Positions 22,701 through 30,512 of a DNA stretch of 64,000 nucleotides are shown piece by piece (within the stretch, counting starts at the first letter, position 1; the number at the start of each line of letters is the position of its first letter). The notes beneath the pieces are model-generated. The model saw only the letters and a program-made list of their open reading frames with translations. It searched no databases and was not told where the DNA came from. The position numbers and the translations under genes are program-made. The DNA is taken from contig OZ020486.1 of the NCBI GenBank assembly GCA_963971405.1, positions 19,801,419 through 19,865,418 of the forward strand, read 5' to 3'. Origin of the DNA: Psococerastis gibbosa (lineage: Eukaryota; Arthropoda; Insecta; Psocodea; Psocidae).

Positions 22701-25590
22701 ACAAAACATACCAGGGGCATTTTACAGGGGGGCGGCGGGATTTCCTACCGATGACTGTATTATTTAACAGAGGGTTAGTTGGACTTACATTGCCTGTTGT
22801 GTTAATAGTCATTAAGAGGCATGAGCCTCATGGGAACAATTAGGGCGGAGCCCATTGTCAGGGGAAGGGGGCTCCGTCCTAATGAGATTCATTTGTGACG
22901 TCATTTTGTACATGGCAGCACCAGTTGCAATGATATCAAAGTCTTGATTTTTCCATAAGCCTCTATACTATTTTTAAATTATTTTTAATTACGTATTATT
23001 TTAGTGATATTTTTCTATAAATCATGGAGAATATATATATATTAAATTATATTCAGCGAAATAAGGTCCAGGCATAGTAAAAATACTATAAAAAATATTA
23101 AGAGAATTAATTAGATGCTAAGAGCTTAGTTTTCACATGCGAATGGCGGCCATTTTGAATAATATGGATATCGTTTTGTCGTCAGCGAACCTAGTGACCA
23201 AAACTGTCCCTACAGAACCTCATTGTTTATTAATTAAATAATAATACAAGTTCTGTTACCGTTAGCACCAGAAGGGCTGGTTGCTGGTGAGCGTGCATCC
23301 TTCACTGGGATCTGTGTGCATTTCTGGCATAGCACCTCCTTACCAGTGTATGTCACCCTTTCCCCGGACGGGAAAGCTTGCCTAAAAAAACAAAGAACAC
23401 ACATATAACGTATGGGTCAAACAACAAAAGTTATCAGTTTGAATATAGGGTACAATTATCATCCTACTGGATTTAAAGAGATAAGCTACGTAGAAAACTG
23501 GCACTCCAAAATTAATACTTTTTATTTTCTATTGAATTAACTGAGGAATTTATTAATGATTTGGTTCAGTTAAGTTGCACAAGACTACTTTATGCATCAT
23601 ACAATAGAGTATTTTCCATTTTTGGTGTTAAGTTTATCGATGAAATTCTATTGTACGTGAAATTTTACATTTTAGCCCCAATCATTTTTATGATAGAACT
23701 ATGGTACTCTACATTAAAAATGTCAATTTTATGATGCACGAAGTAGTCTTCTACAACAAAAATAAACAAAAGCTTTAATAACTTGCTTTGTTAATTAATT
23801 TAAAAGTCATTAAAAACAATGTTGCCAATTTTCTACGTATAATATTAACACCATTCTTATCGATTACATCATCAATTAAATACCTGTATGGGAATAGCTG
23901 TATCTAGTTACTGCACTTACAAAAATTATTTTATGCTTCACGTAACAACGTAGACGAGCATATAGTGTTCTCATGTTTTAAAAAAGCTTATGACGACAAA
24001 CTTGTCTAAACAAACCTGCAGCGAGCACAGGTGAAGCACTTCTGGTGGTAGGTATTGCCGAGAGCTGTGACGACTTCCCCTTCCACGTACAGGTTGCAAT
24101 GTGCGCACTTCGTCCCAAACTGCTGTTGATAGTCGCTTGTGCAGTAGTATGCACCATTTTTGCAGAAGAAACCGCCTTGAGCCAAAGAGTTCTTGCAAGC
24201 TGCAGCAACGAAATGCACTTAATTACTACCTAAACTGACGAATAACTTAAAAACTACCCGTACTTTTTCTAATGCCAACTTCTTGTCATCATCATGTGAT
24301 AGCTTAAAGCAGATTTTTTATTTATGGCAGTTAGCCAGTTATCGTCCGTTGCAATTCTCCGTCACCATGTCTCATGTTCATTGCTTTCCAATTTATACCT
24401 AGTATAAGGAAAGCTTTGTGATGGTCCAAGTTTTGAGGTCCCAGGAATACAAAAGTGTTTTTTACGATATGTCTGTCTGTCTGTTCATAGATTTCCGGGC
24501 AAACTACTTGGCCGATTTTGATGAAATTTTGCATGTAGGTTCACAAAAATCATACCTCGGGACCATTTTTTTTTATTTTGCGCTAACTCAATTTGGGGGG
24601 TTTTTTTCTAAAAAAACTCCAAAAAAACGTCTAAAATTTTTTTTTCTCAAACGGCTCCAACGATTTCTTTTAAATTCACATATATTGTAGCCGTTATTAA
24701 TTTTTACAAAATGCGGGGGGTCGCTTGCCCCTTTATAGTTTGCTACGGGGGGCAAAAAAAATAAAAATAACTAAATTTTAATGAAAAATGACTAAAAAAT
24801 AATTTTTCTGCGAAACCTTTCTATCGATGATTTCTACCTTCAGTCATGTTTTAGGTGTTAAATTGAGTAACGAAACCGGACAGGTTGCTTTCCCGAAAAA
24901 GTATTTAGTTTTTTGCAAAAAATTATTTTTTGAAAAAATGAAAGCAAATTCACGCTCAAATGCATTGCGTGCCCTGCCATTATTGCTGTGTGGTTATGTG
25001 TTGGTCTGACCTATCTAGAATTTACGTCACCTGCAATGACGTCCTGTGGATGTCAGGTGAAATGCCACTAGGTACAGGGAGACTTTAAAACAGAAAAGAT
25101 TCAAACCCGGCTTAAATGGAAACGTAGATATTGGTCCCCTGGATCATGCAGTCCTATTTTATTATTTAATTTACTACATAATCTAAAAAGATTTGGTCTA
25201 CCGAAGTTGTGGAGGACTAATTCATGCACAATATTATAGGGTATTGTTTTTCAGTATCACACAGGTCCAGATCGATCCAAGTCCATAATTTTCTCATTTT
25301 AAATGGACTGTAATACAGTATAGTATAGTAATAGAAGCCATAGCACAAGTAAATTAATTTAACCCACTATGGGGGTTAAAATGTAAACAAGAGATCTTAT
25401 TAAAATGGAAAGTGCTATTCTAAATAGTTTTGTGCTATGGTTGCATAAGGCCAGCATTTAAAATTGAAACTCCGCCTTTGCCATTAAAACTTACATTGAC
25501 ATTTGAAGCAACTAATATGAAAGTACTTGTCTTGAACGCGAAGCACCTCCCCCGAGCATTTCTTCTTGCAATTCTGGCAGTAGGTCTTAC
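6730..25590 (-). CDS. Unc-115: Unc-115 / actin-binding LIM protein (abLIM) orthologue, gene span
   Basis: This gene runs on the minus strand in fifteen exons, listed 5' to 3': 25495-25590, 24016-24199, 23260-23381, 22056-22185, 21546-21730, 19366-19541, 18261-18329, 17635-17824, 16491-16730, 15846-15952, 15358-15544, 14353-14466, 10547-10647, 7315-7500 and 6730-6843. All introns are GT-AG and all phases join without a break, giving 733 residues plus stop. In order they encode four LIM zinc-finger domains, a Ser/Pro- and charge-rich linker, and a villin headpiece ending RRIKLF. Family members bind F-actin through the headpiece and act in lamellipodia, filopodia and axon guidance downstream of Rac; LIM domains bind proteins. 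The order 4xLIM-linker-headpiece is diagnostic for abLIM/Unc-115. The first exon shown begins in phase 1, so an upstream start exon is required; the best candidate is 50363-51245. Confidence 0.95.
7315..7500 (-). CDS. Unc-115: Unc-115 exon: linker and first half of villin headpiece
   Basis: This exon has 62 codons, phase 0 at both ends, between a TTTGCAG acceptor and a GAG|GTATAG donor. The first 35 residues are linker. The rest, PPKIYPYHLLIITNYRLP followed by SDVDRCNLE, is the N-terminal subdomain of the headpiece and is nearly invariant in the abLIM family. The intron upstream carries the 7562-7787 palindrome. Confidence 0.96.
7562..7787. repeat. Intronic foldback palindrome
   Basis: This is a long inverted repeat. 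The arms at about 7608-7664 and 7690-7746 are essentially perfect complements (AAGGAGACTATTATGTAGAT and onward). The flanks 7562-7585 and 7763-7787 continue the symmetry (ACTTCATTTGTGATTTGA), separated from the core by T-rich and A-rich tracts. The loop is about 25 bases. There is no coding capacity. It is a MITE or foldback element in the intron just upstream of the first headpiece exon. Confidence 0.9.
8509..8645 (-). mobile_element. SINE copy, minus orientation, tRNA-like head missing
   Basis: This shares the body of the SINE at 54010-54235: GGAGGGCATGTAAAGCAGGC, then TTTCCTAGTTGAGTGTAAGA, then GCTAGGTTGGCTTAGTAATA in minus orientation. It ends in a simple ATTT tail. The tRNA-like promoter part is absent, so it is a 5'-truncated copy. 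Confidence 0.72.
9227..9491. mobile_element. MITE-like element related to 5251-5496
   Basis: The ends AGGTCTGGTACACACGGACG and (inverse of the right end) AGGTCCAGTACACACGGACG are 20-bp terminal inverted repeats with two mismatches. They share the ACACGGACG core with the 5251 element. There is no open coding region, so it is non-autonomous. It sits in the Unc-115 intron between 7501 and 10546. Confidence 0.75.
10547..10647 (-). CDS. Unc-115: Unc-115 exon: linker (GRYASGYCSDYG)
   Basis: It lies between a GTTGCACAG acceptor and an AAC|GTGAGT donor, and joins phase 1 upstream to phase 0 downstream exactly. It encodes a Ser/Gly/Tyr-rich linker segment (STSSRPGSSRK, then ATLPTGRYASGYCSDYG). No domain is recognised. 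It was identified from splice signals and phase, since it is too short and too poorly conserved to stand alone. Confidence 0.8.
12584..12728. mobile_element. Short MITE with 3-bp TAA target duplication
   Basis: The 145-bp element has terminal inverted repeats of about 40 bp beginning GGCGGGGTTTCCACATACGT. It is flanked by TAA on both sides (12581-12583 and 12729-12731). A 3-bp TWA duplication is typical of PIF/Harbinger transposons, so this is probably a non-autonomous member. The same end sequence, GGYGGSGTTTCCAC, bounds the 57954-58195 element. Confidence 0.85.
12870..13046. mobile_element. Short MITE, AGGCCGGATCCGACGA ends
   Basis: This 177-bp element has inverted ends AGGCCGGATCCGACGA and (inverse) AGGTCCGATCCGACGA. 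It also contains an internal palindrome, ATTGAATCGGCT ... AGCCGATTCAAT. There is no clear target duplication and no coding capacity. Confidence 0.75.
13180..13420 (+). repeat. Dispersed repeat, copy 1
   Basis: It shares blocks with 53340-53640: ATGAGATGTCATAAA, GGAACTCCTTCGACCTGACA, ATAGTTTATGACACCTCATT and ATGAGAAATTTGACT, in the same order and strand. It is an unclassified dispersed family. There are no ends by which to name a superfamily. Confidence 0.7.
13791..14131. mobile_element. Foldback element with GGCAAGGTGGTAG ends
   Basis: The left end CGACTTCGATGGCAAGGTGG and the inverse of the right end CGGCTTTGTTGGCAAGGTGG match, and the similarity continues through AGCGTGCTT and ACTTGTGCRA, then CATGCGATCGGAG. 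The inverted arms are about 75-95 bp, with a loop of about 150 bp. A pure A tract lies just left of it. It is a non-coding DNA transposon relic in an Unc-115 intron. Confidence 0.8.
14353..14466 (-). CDS. Unc-115: Unc-115 exon: linker (DHPRPWEEDELDRSSSYRSS)
   Basis: It lies between a TTTGCAG acceptor and an AATG|GTACGT donor. It carries 38 codons, one of them split, and ends in phase 1. It encodes PSRNMDHPRPWEEDELDRSS and SYRSSMGRSVGAIPNYN, an acidic-then-serine-rich part of the linker. It continues the SPVN motif that ends the previous exon. Confidence 0.92.
15358..15544 (-). CDS. Unc-115: Unc-115 exon: linker helix (GKVFLQNVKEREKLRQWKLH)
   Basis: It lies between TTGTAG and T|GTAAGT. It encodes a charged, probably helical segment, KEEEELSKIATGIGKVFLQN then VKEREKLRQWKLHHLDPRNA, and ends YRLRFQSPVNA. 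The preceding exon ends in a Glu/Lys stretch, so the two together may form a coiled coil or long helix in the linker before the headpiece. Confidence 0.94.
15846..15952 (-). CDS. Unc-115: Unc-115 exon: acidic linker
   Basis: It lies between TTTTAG and AAG|GTAAGT and ends in phase 0. It encodes RRKRYSDSYKGLSDDEEDEV and then DAKEKENQEENAKLK: a basic patch, a DDEEDE acidic run that may be a CK2 target, then a helix. This is the weakly conserved part of the abLIM linker. Confidence 0.92.
16491..16730 (-). CDS. Unc-115: Unc-115 exon: linker (KPKIERDDFPAPPYPYSDP)
   Basis: This is the longest linker exon, 240 bp, ending G|GTAACT. It encodes SQSQRSGSRILVKTTSKSG, then PRPKSPHMNNEEPIELAH, and ends with KIERDDFPAPPYPYSDP, a proline-rich segment conserved in abLIM proteins. 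Two acceptors lie close together, CAAAG|CT at 16730 and GCAG|TC a few bases downstream; the first keeps the frame with the preceding exon. Confidence 0.94.
17093..17270 (+). repeat. Perfect 89-bp tandem duplication
   Basis: Two consecutive 89-bp units, 17093-17181 and 17182-17270, each beginning TACAGGCGTTTAGAAATATA, appear identical. They lie in the Unc-115 intron between 16731 and 17634. Absence of divergence points to a recent slip or duplication, or to an assembly stutter. Confidence 0.93.
17635..17824 (-). CDS. Unc-115: Unc-115 exon: conserved post-LIM segment (GLILREYKTPTYSEDISRIY)
   Basis: It lies between TTTCTAG and T|GTAAGT, phase 0 in and phase 1 out. It encodes SPGLILREYKTPTYSED, then ISRIYTYSYLTEEPSQCYL and RKPIDPYDKPPTSPHFHR. 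In insect Unc-115 proteins this Tyr- and Pro-rich block is the best-conserved part between LIM4 and the headpiece, which makes the orthology call firm. Confidence 0.95.
18261..18329 (-). CDS. Unc-115: Unc-115 exon: 23-codon symmetric cassette
   Basis: This 69-bp exon is phase 0 on both sides, between GGTTTTAG and CGG|GTAAGT. It encodes FSYRSRASSVNGSIGSPSS followed by TSRR, a Ser/Arg-rich segment. Because it can be skipped without changing frame, it may be an alternative cassette. Confidence 0.85.
19366..19541 (-). CDS. Unc-115: Unc-115 exon: end of LIM4 and start of linker
   Basis: It follows a TTATCAG acceptor and ends CAG|GTACCT in phase 0. The first residues, GAIWHPRC, complete the last zinc-binding pair of LIM4. 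The rest is a Gly- and charge-rich linker (VLNGGGGIIENGHC, then DGEMSGREGREFDRMSSSA). The W-H-P-x-C signature is the usual LIM4 end in abLIM. Confidence 0.94.
19690..20320 (+). mobile_element. LINE 3' end: RNase H and zinc-knuckle tail (R1/Jockey-like)
   Basis: Around 19890-19960 the plus strand reads KWFSDGSRLGRTKPRTGLGA, the start of a LINE RNase H domain (xFxDGS). After a break, 20072-20150 reads CRFCNEGTEDPEHILFHC, the C-x2-C-x8-H-x4-C knuckle that follows RT/RNase H in R1/Jockey-like elements. The two lie in different frames with most of RNase H missing between, so this is an internally deleted, dead 3' fragment. It ends near an AATAAAATAAAAA-rich tail and is inserted in an Unc-115 intron. 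Confidence 0.8.
20525..20960. repeat. Dispersed repeat with GGGGTCCCCCGGGGG motif
   Basis: Blocks such as GGGGTCCCCCGGGGGGAAAA and GGTTTTTAAGCATTTTATA recur in related form at about 21385-21430, 33380-33420 and inside 62400-62700. It is probably part of one mobile family of unknown class. No protein is encoded. Confidence 0.55.
21546..21730 (-). CDS. Unc-115: Unc-115 exon: end of LIM3 and most of LIM4
   Basis: It lies between TTTTAG and CAAG|GTTGGT. It encodes DGIPYCEKDYQKQFGVKC (the last zinc ligands of LIM3 and start of LIM4), AYCSRFISGKVLQAGDNHHF, then HPTCARCTKCGDPFGDGEEM. The C-x2-C, H-x2-C and C-x2-C spacing of LIM4 is intact. Confidence 0.96.
22056..22185 (-). CDS. Unc-115: Unc-115 exon: LIM3
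   Basis: It follows TTTACAG and ends AA|GTATGT. It encodes CAGCGEELKEGQALIALERQ, then WHIPCFKCQTCDIVLYGEYM, the N-terminal zinc finger and centre of LIM3. The closest family pattern is vertebrate abLIM LIM3 (CAGCGRDIKNGQALLALDKQ). Confidence 0.96.
23260..23381 (-). CDS. Unc-115: Unc-115 exon: end of LIM2 and LIM2-LIM3 spacer
   Basis: It lies between a TTTTTTTAG acceptor and AACG|GTAACA. It encodes QAFPSGERVTYTGKEVLCQK and C, the second zinc finger of LIM2, then the spacer TQIPVKDARSPATSPSGAN. This spacer sits where abLIM proteins carry a variable Ser/Pro stretch. Confidence 0.95.
24016..24199 (-). CDS. Unc-115: Unc-115 exon: end of LIM1 and most of LIM2
   Basis: It lies between a GTTGCTGCAG acceptor and CAG|GTTTGT. 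It encodes CKNSLAQGGFFCKNGAYYCT and SDYQQQFG (end of LIM1), then TKCAHCNLYVEGEVVTALGN and TYHQKCFTCARC (LIM2). The SLAQGGFF and VEGEVVTALG strings are near-identical to abLIM LIM1/LIM2. Confidence 0.97.
24380..25060 (-). mobile_element. GACA-bearing dispersed element, copy 1 (far end eroded)
   Basis: It starts TTGCTTTCCAATTTATACCT, then AGTATAAGGAAAGCTTTGTG, then a short GTCTGTCTGTCTGT tract, and runs through the family's G-rich and T-rich middle to about 25060. The distal end with GAACCGGTCCGAG is missing. There is no real coding region. It lies in the Unc-115 intron between LIM1 exons. Confidence 0.85.
25495..25590 (-). CDS. Unc-115: Unc-115 exon: first zinc finger of LIM1
   Basis: It lies between TTGCTTTCAG and CAAT|GTAAGT. 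It encodes KTYCQNCKKKCSGEVLRVQD, then KYFHISCFKCQ, the first half of LIM1. It needs one nucleotide from an upstream exon to complete its first codon, so this is not the start exon. An exon ending in phase 1 must lie upstream; 50363-51245 fits exactly. Confidence 0.96.
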
Positions 25591-28205
25591 CTGAAAGCAA
25601 TAATAAAGACATATTATTATTATTTAGAACAAATTGTCACTGATTGCCATTGATGACAATAAAAAACATGGCACGACAACCCTTGAGTCAAAAGTATAGT
25701 CTTCGTGAGGTTACAGTCAAGGATATTGTAGTTAAATTACCATTACTCATAATAAGCTAATTAAAAAATAAGCTTAGAGCTTGTAAAATTATACAACAAT
25801 GTATTCACAATACCAATTGAATATGAATTGAATAACTCTTTGTGTAGACTATGTAATACAAATAAATTTGGTAGCAGGGTGTCAGTAATTTGATATTAGG
25901 TAGGCCCACATTTCGTCCATACCCTTTAAACGAAATCAGATCTCGACACGACTGGGAAATACTCCAACAAAAAGCAGACAACCTGATACCCGCGAACCTG
26001 TGACCAATTAGTTGATTTTTACTGATATCCTGCAGCCATTCAGAGCGTACTAAACTTATCACACGATTTGAATGGATTTAGTGGTTCAATAAATGCCATT
26101 AAAATTGTAGGCATATTCGCATATATCACACTCAACGGTCAGGCTCAAACCTGTTCTGATAAGCCAAGAGCTCGAACGTCCATATTTTCGCTACACGAGT
26201 ATATAATTCACAATGCACAACAATTTCTGCAATTAATATTGGCTGGAGCAGCACTGCAATGCATCGTATTAAGCCAATCAATTTCTAAGCATAGACTAAT
26301 CGTGTAAAAGACGTTGGAACCTCTGTTATGAAAATAATTGGCATTTACGCATAGCCGACTTAATAAAGCACCATCAAAGTCACAAACTATATCCAAACAT
26401 TCGCAGACCACAGGTTAGGGCGTTAGGCGTTACGATTAACCAAAAAATTGTACCAGACTTCGCAGACACCATAGATTTCTTCTTCCGCGGTCGGCCGGAA
26501 AAGTCGTCCAAAGGGGCATGGGTACACAGCAGCAGCCCAGCGCTAACCCAACCATTAATAAAAACCATAACAATTACAGAAAAATCACATTCAATTCCCT
26601 TCTAACACGAGAAAATGCCACAAAACACCTAGAGCAAAGCCCAGGCATTCCGTGAACCAATAGCAACATGGACTGGTACTAATAAAAAGCCAAGCACGCG
26701 GGACCAAGCGGTACTACTAACATCTAGCCAAACACGGTTCACTGCAATGTGGTTCCACAAAGGGCGCTTGTAATTGAGCCGTGTCGGAGACATGTGGTTT
26801 GCATTTAACAATCCAAATATTTTGGACGAGACATCCATCATCCTATCAACGAAATCCTTTGTTTATTTCAATGGGGGCTCGTGCCGTCTAAATGGACAGA
26901 CAGGAAAACGGACTAGAATCACGTCACGACTCAAGTGTGGCCTATTTCTATTATAGTACATTGTCATGCGAAACCACTGACTTTCTTAGATTTCAGTGAC
27001 AATCATTTTTGACAAATTTTTTCCGCTTTCGTTAACTGATTGAGCTGATTGAGGAAGCTTTCAAGGCAATAGAAGAAAGGGAAGGAAGCGAAAGACGAAG
27101 TGACGCCCCAAGACAAATATAGGTTTCCCATGGAGGGTCGACTCCCTACACCTCTTCTAATCCAAGACCAAGTCAACAGCACTGGATAGGCTATTCTGTC
27201 CGTGCACTTTTCCTCCCTTTTTATTTTTCATACATTTTCAAATTACTTGCCGGGGATTAATTTCTTAGGCTGGCGGTTGTGATAGCATTGAGTCTTACAA
27301 TAGGCTACAAACTAATTATTTTCAACTCATTGCCGGTAAGATGAACATACATGTTGAAGTTTCATGATTTTGGGTTTCAATCGATTAAAAAAGCACGCTA
27401 AAAATTATTACAAGTGTCATAAATCAGGACACGCGCAGTAACGCGGCGAATTATTGAGAAATGCAAGAAAGGCTTTTGTAAAAGAAGCATTCTCATAATA
27501 ATACTCCCTCAATTTTGCAGATGTTTTCAACCGAGTTCTGGGGGATAAGAGGTTTGAAATTTAATGACTTCAATAATTTGTCGAGCATATCTTTATAACA
27601 TATAATTAGATAATAAAGTTAATGTCATCTTGCAATTTGTATGTATTGTATCAATCGTGACAATTGCCACTTCACTCCCATATTCATTAGAGCCTATCAT
27701 GGTATCCCATTCTGTCCATTTGGCACAGTCAAATGAAGCTTCTGGGCTTTGGCCACACATTTCATTGTTTCTTGTTGACAACAATAATGTGGTGTGACAT
27801 AAAACAGGCCCAGTAATAAGTGGCGCATTTCCAACGGGCCTTAACAAATGCATGAGATATGGGCAAACTATACATTCCTGCATGACCAGAGTCGTCAATT
27901 AATTATCTTGCCAAGTGGTATAGTTGTCCTCCTAATCTTCGGTAACAAATTACACGGAGTAGTTCGGTCCACATTCACATTCTCCAATACAGTGGGATAT
28001 TGTAAAATTTCAAGAACCGGGCCAAATCCATAATATAAAATACACTAAATTAGCAAAAATTAGCTTGTTTTCTCGTTAATCGAAGAAAGTTGTGATGATG
28101 CGGCACGAACTGCACTTCCATGTTAGGTCGTTGTTTTAATTCCAGGTTCTTAGCTTTCTGCATTCCCAATACGTGACGGAAAACATCTAGCCGGGAGGCC
28201 AACTA
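25591..28205. other. Stretch with no recognised gene
   Basis: This is probably the start of the large first intron of the Unc-115 long isoform. A minus-strand open stretch at 27593-27898 (101 codons) has no recognisable domain or splice context, and I do not call it a gene. No clear repeat ends were seen. Confidence 0.5.
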
Positions 28206-29054
28206 AAAAGAACCGGTCCGAGTTTACTCGAACATGCTTTCCAATTTATCAAAATTAGTAGATAGAGAAAATTAGTAATTTCATGGTAAATAATTTTCCT
28301 ATGATTAAATTTCCGATATCTCGGGGGGGGGGGGGTGTCCACCTGACGTCACTTGTCACTGGTGGTGAGGTAAATTCTAGATAGGTCAGACCAACACATT
28401 ACCACACAGCAATACTGGCAGGGCACGCAATGCATTTGAGCGTGAATTTTCAATCATTTTTTCAAAAACATTTTTTTGTACAAAACCAAATCCTTTTTTG
28501 GGAAAGCAACCTGTCCGGTTTCGTTACTCAATTTAACACCTAGAACATACCTGAAGGTAGAAATCATCGATAGAAAGGTTTCGCAGAAAAATTATTTTTT
28601 AGTCATTTTTCATTAAAATTTAGTCATTTTCATTTTTTTACCCCAGAAGCAAACTATCAAGGGGCAAGCGACCCCCCGCATTTTATCAACATTAACAACA
28701 ACTACAATATCTGTGAATTTAAAAGAAATCGTTGGAGCCGTTTTTGGGAAATAATGTTTTTAGACGTTTTTTTGAAGTTTTTTGAAAATAAAAACCCCCC
28801 CAAATTGAGTTAGCCCAAAATAAAAATGTGAACCTACATGCCGAATTTCATCAAAATCGACCGAGTAGTTTGCCCGGAAATCGACGCACAGACAGACAGA
28901 CAGACAGACAGGCAGACAGGCAGACAGACATTTCGTAAAAACCACTTTTTTGGGTTCCTGGGACCTTAAAACATATAAATCCGTTGAAATCTCGGAATCG
29001 AAAATTTCGACCGTCACAAAGCTTTCCTTATACTACGCATAAATTGGAAAGCAA
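28206..29054 (+). mobile_element. GACA-bearing dispersed element, copy 2 (complete-looking)
   Basis: It starts AAGAACCGGTCCGAGTTTAC, then CATGCTTTCCAATTTAT, and ends TATACTACGCATAAATTGGA then AAGCAAT. The subterminal GCTTTCCAATTTAT and terminal ATAAATTGGAAAGC are inverted copies. In between are a G tract, a CCTGACGTCACTTG site, T-rich blocks and a GACA microsatellite. At 849 bp it is one of three full-length copies (with 46757 and 58767). Confidence 0.88.
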
Positions 29055-30474
29055 TAAGACTAGGTATATTTCACGTATATCATATACATACATAATATCA
29101 TTATAAAATTTACGTCTATATAACCATTCTCACACCACGTTTCTTAACGTTTTAACATAAATAATTATTTTTAATAAGGAGTTGAAAGCTAATGGGGATA
29201 CTAAGGGGAGAGGAATCAGGCGGGCTGGATGGGCATCCGCAGCTTAGTCAATCAACGTTTTCTCGTGTAAGCGGGGAGTTCTCGCCATAAACCTAATACA
29301 GTGAAATCAAGCTACTTAGATTGCGCGTTAATTGCTCCGAAACTTATTGGGCCGGAGTCTGTTGTCAGTCTTGATATACCTGAGTCCTGAGATACCGTAA
29401 CACTGAAGCCATTACAACAATACCCTGAAAAGTATGGCAGCCGCAGCGTATTTCTTTATTTCCCAGGGTCCACGTAGTTTTTATATATTAGTTAGATTTC
29501 TTATTATTATACCAGTACTATAAATTCCGTAAAATTCAAAAATTGAGGAGCTCCAAATCTTTGATTCTACACTCTACAGCGCGGAAGAGAGATATATTCC
29601 TTAGTTACGTCTAGTTAATTTCGTTATTCATGGTATGCTAAACCTGGAAAGTCGCTGCGTCTTGCTGTAAAGTTGTTGGATCAGGATTAAGGTGCTTAAT
29701 ATCCTGTAGGTATACAAGTTCCAACACTTGATCGAACAATGGTTAGCATTTACTATCCTCCAACTCGAGTGAGTTCTATTGTCACGAGCACGCGAAAAGA
29801 AATAGTGTCACGTTTTGTACGGGCGCCTCCACACCGGAATACGGACAATAATTTTCCAAGTCAATGCACTCGTTCAATAACCCTACCTTTCACCGCACTG
29901 CAGTACACCATCAACTTTTACAATAATATTCTACATACCTAGTAACTCCAATACGGGCTTCGAAGGCCAGTAATACTTGGAATAATTGACTGAAAAGAAT
30001 GAATTTACGAGAAATGCAAAATAGCTAAGTTGAGTAGCTCGCAGACTTGTGCTTCAGTTAGTGCTGCTCTTTGTCACAGAGAATCAAAAAAAGTAGCCTG
30101 AAAATCAGGATCTACAGCTATAGAGATTAGTGGTCCAGGGACAAAGTCCCACTTTTACTCATTATTTTCTTTAACCAATGTATTCTCTGCGCAATGCACA
30201 GAGGAGGTTTATTTAGTTATAAAATTGATTAATTCACAGCAATATTCCAATTTAATACTAATCACTCCCTTTGCACGCAAGTCAGTAGATTCATATTTCC
30301 CGTTATGGATACTTCTGGCACCCTCGGGGTCCGATACTCGAAATATATGGCCTTATCTAGTTTGGCAATACACAAGATCAAAAATTACTTCAAGTATGAT
30401 AACACGCCATCAATAACAAAGCTTAATCGTCTATTGACACCTACGACCAATAATATAGGTCAATAGACGTTCTA
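29055..30474. other. Stretch with no recognised gene, left of the giant inverted repeat
   Basis: No domain-bearing reading frame was seen. At 30428-30469, just outside the arm, is a small hairpin with CGTCTATTGAC arms that nearly abuts the arm boundary. Confidence 0.5.
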
Positions 30475-30512
30475 ATAGACCGGGTGCCACCTATCCTTCG
30501 GTTCTGTGAAGT

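Noticed and set aside
27593-27898. 101-codon minus-strand open frame
   Set aside because: No recognisable motif, no splice or start context, and stops flank it in AT-rich DNA; could be chance or a very old repeat.
28760-29017. Open frames with CLSVCLSVCL runs (also 47243-47434 and 59685-59978, minus strand)
   Set aside because: They are translations of the GACA microsatellite inside the dispersed element; length varies with the repeat tract.
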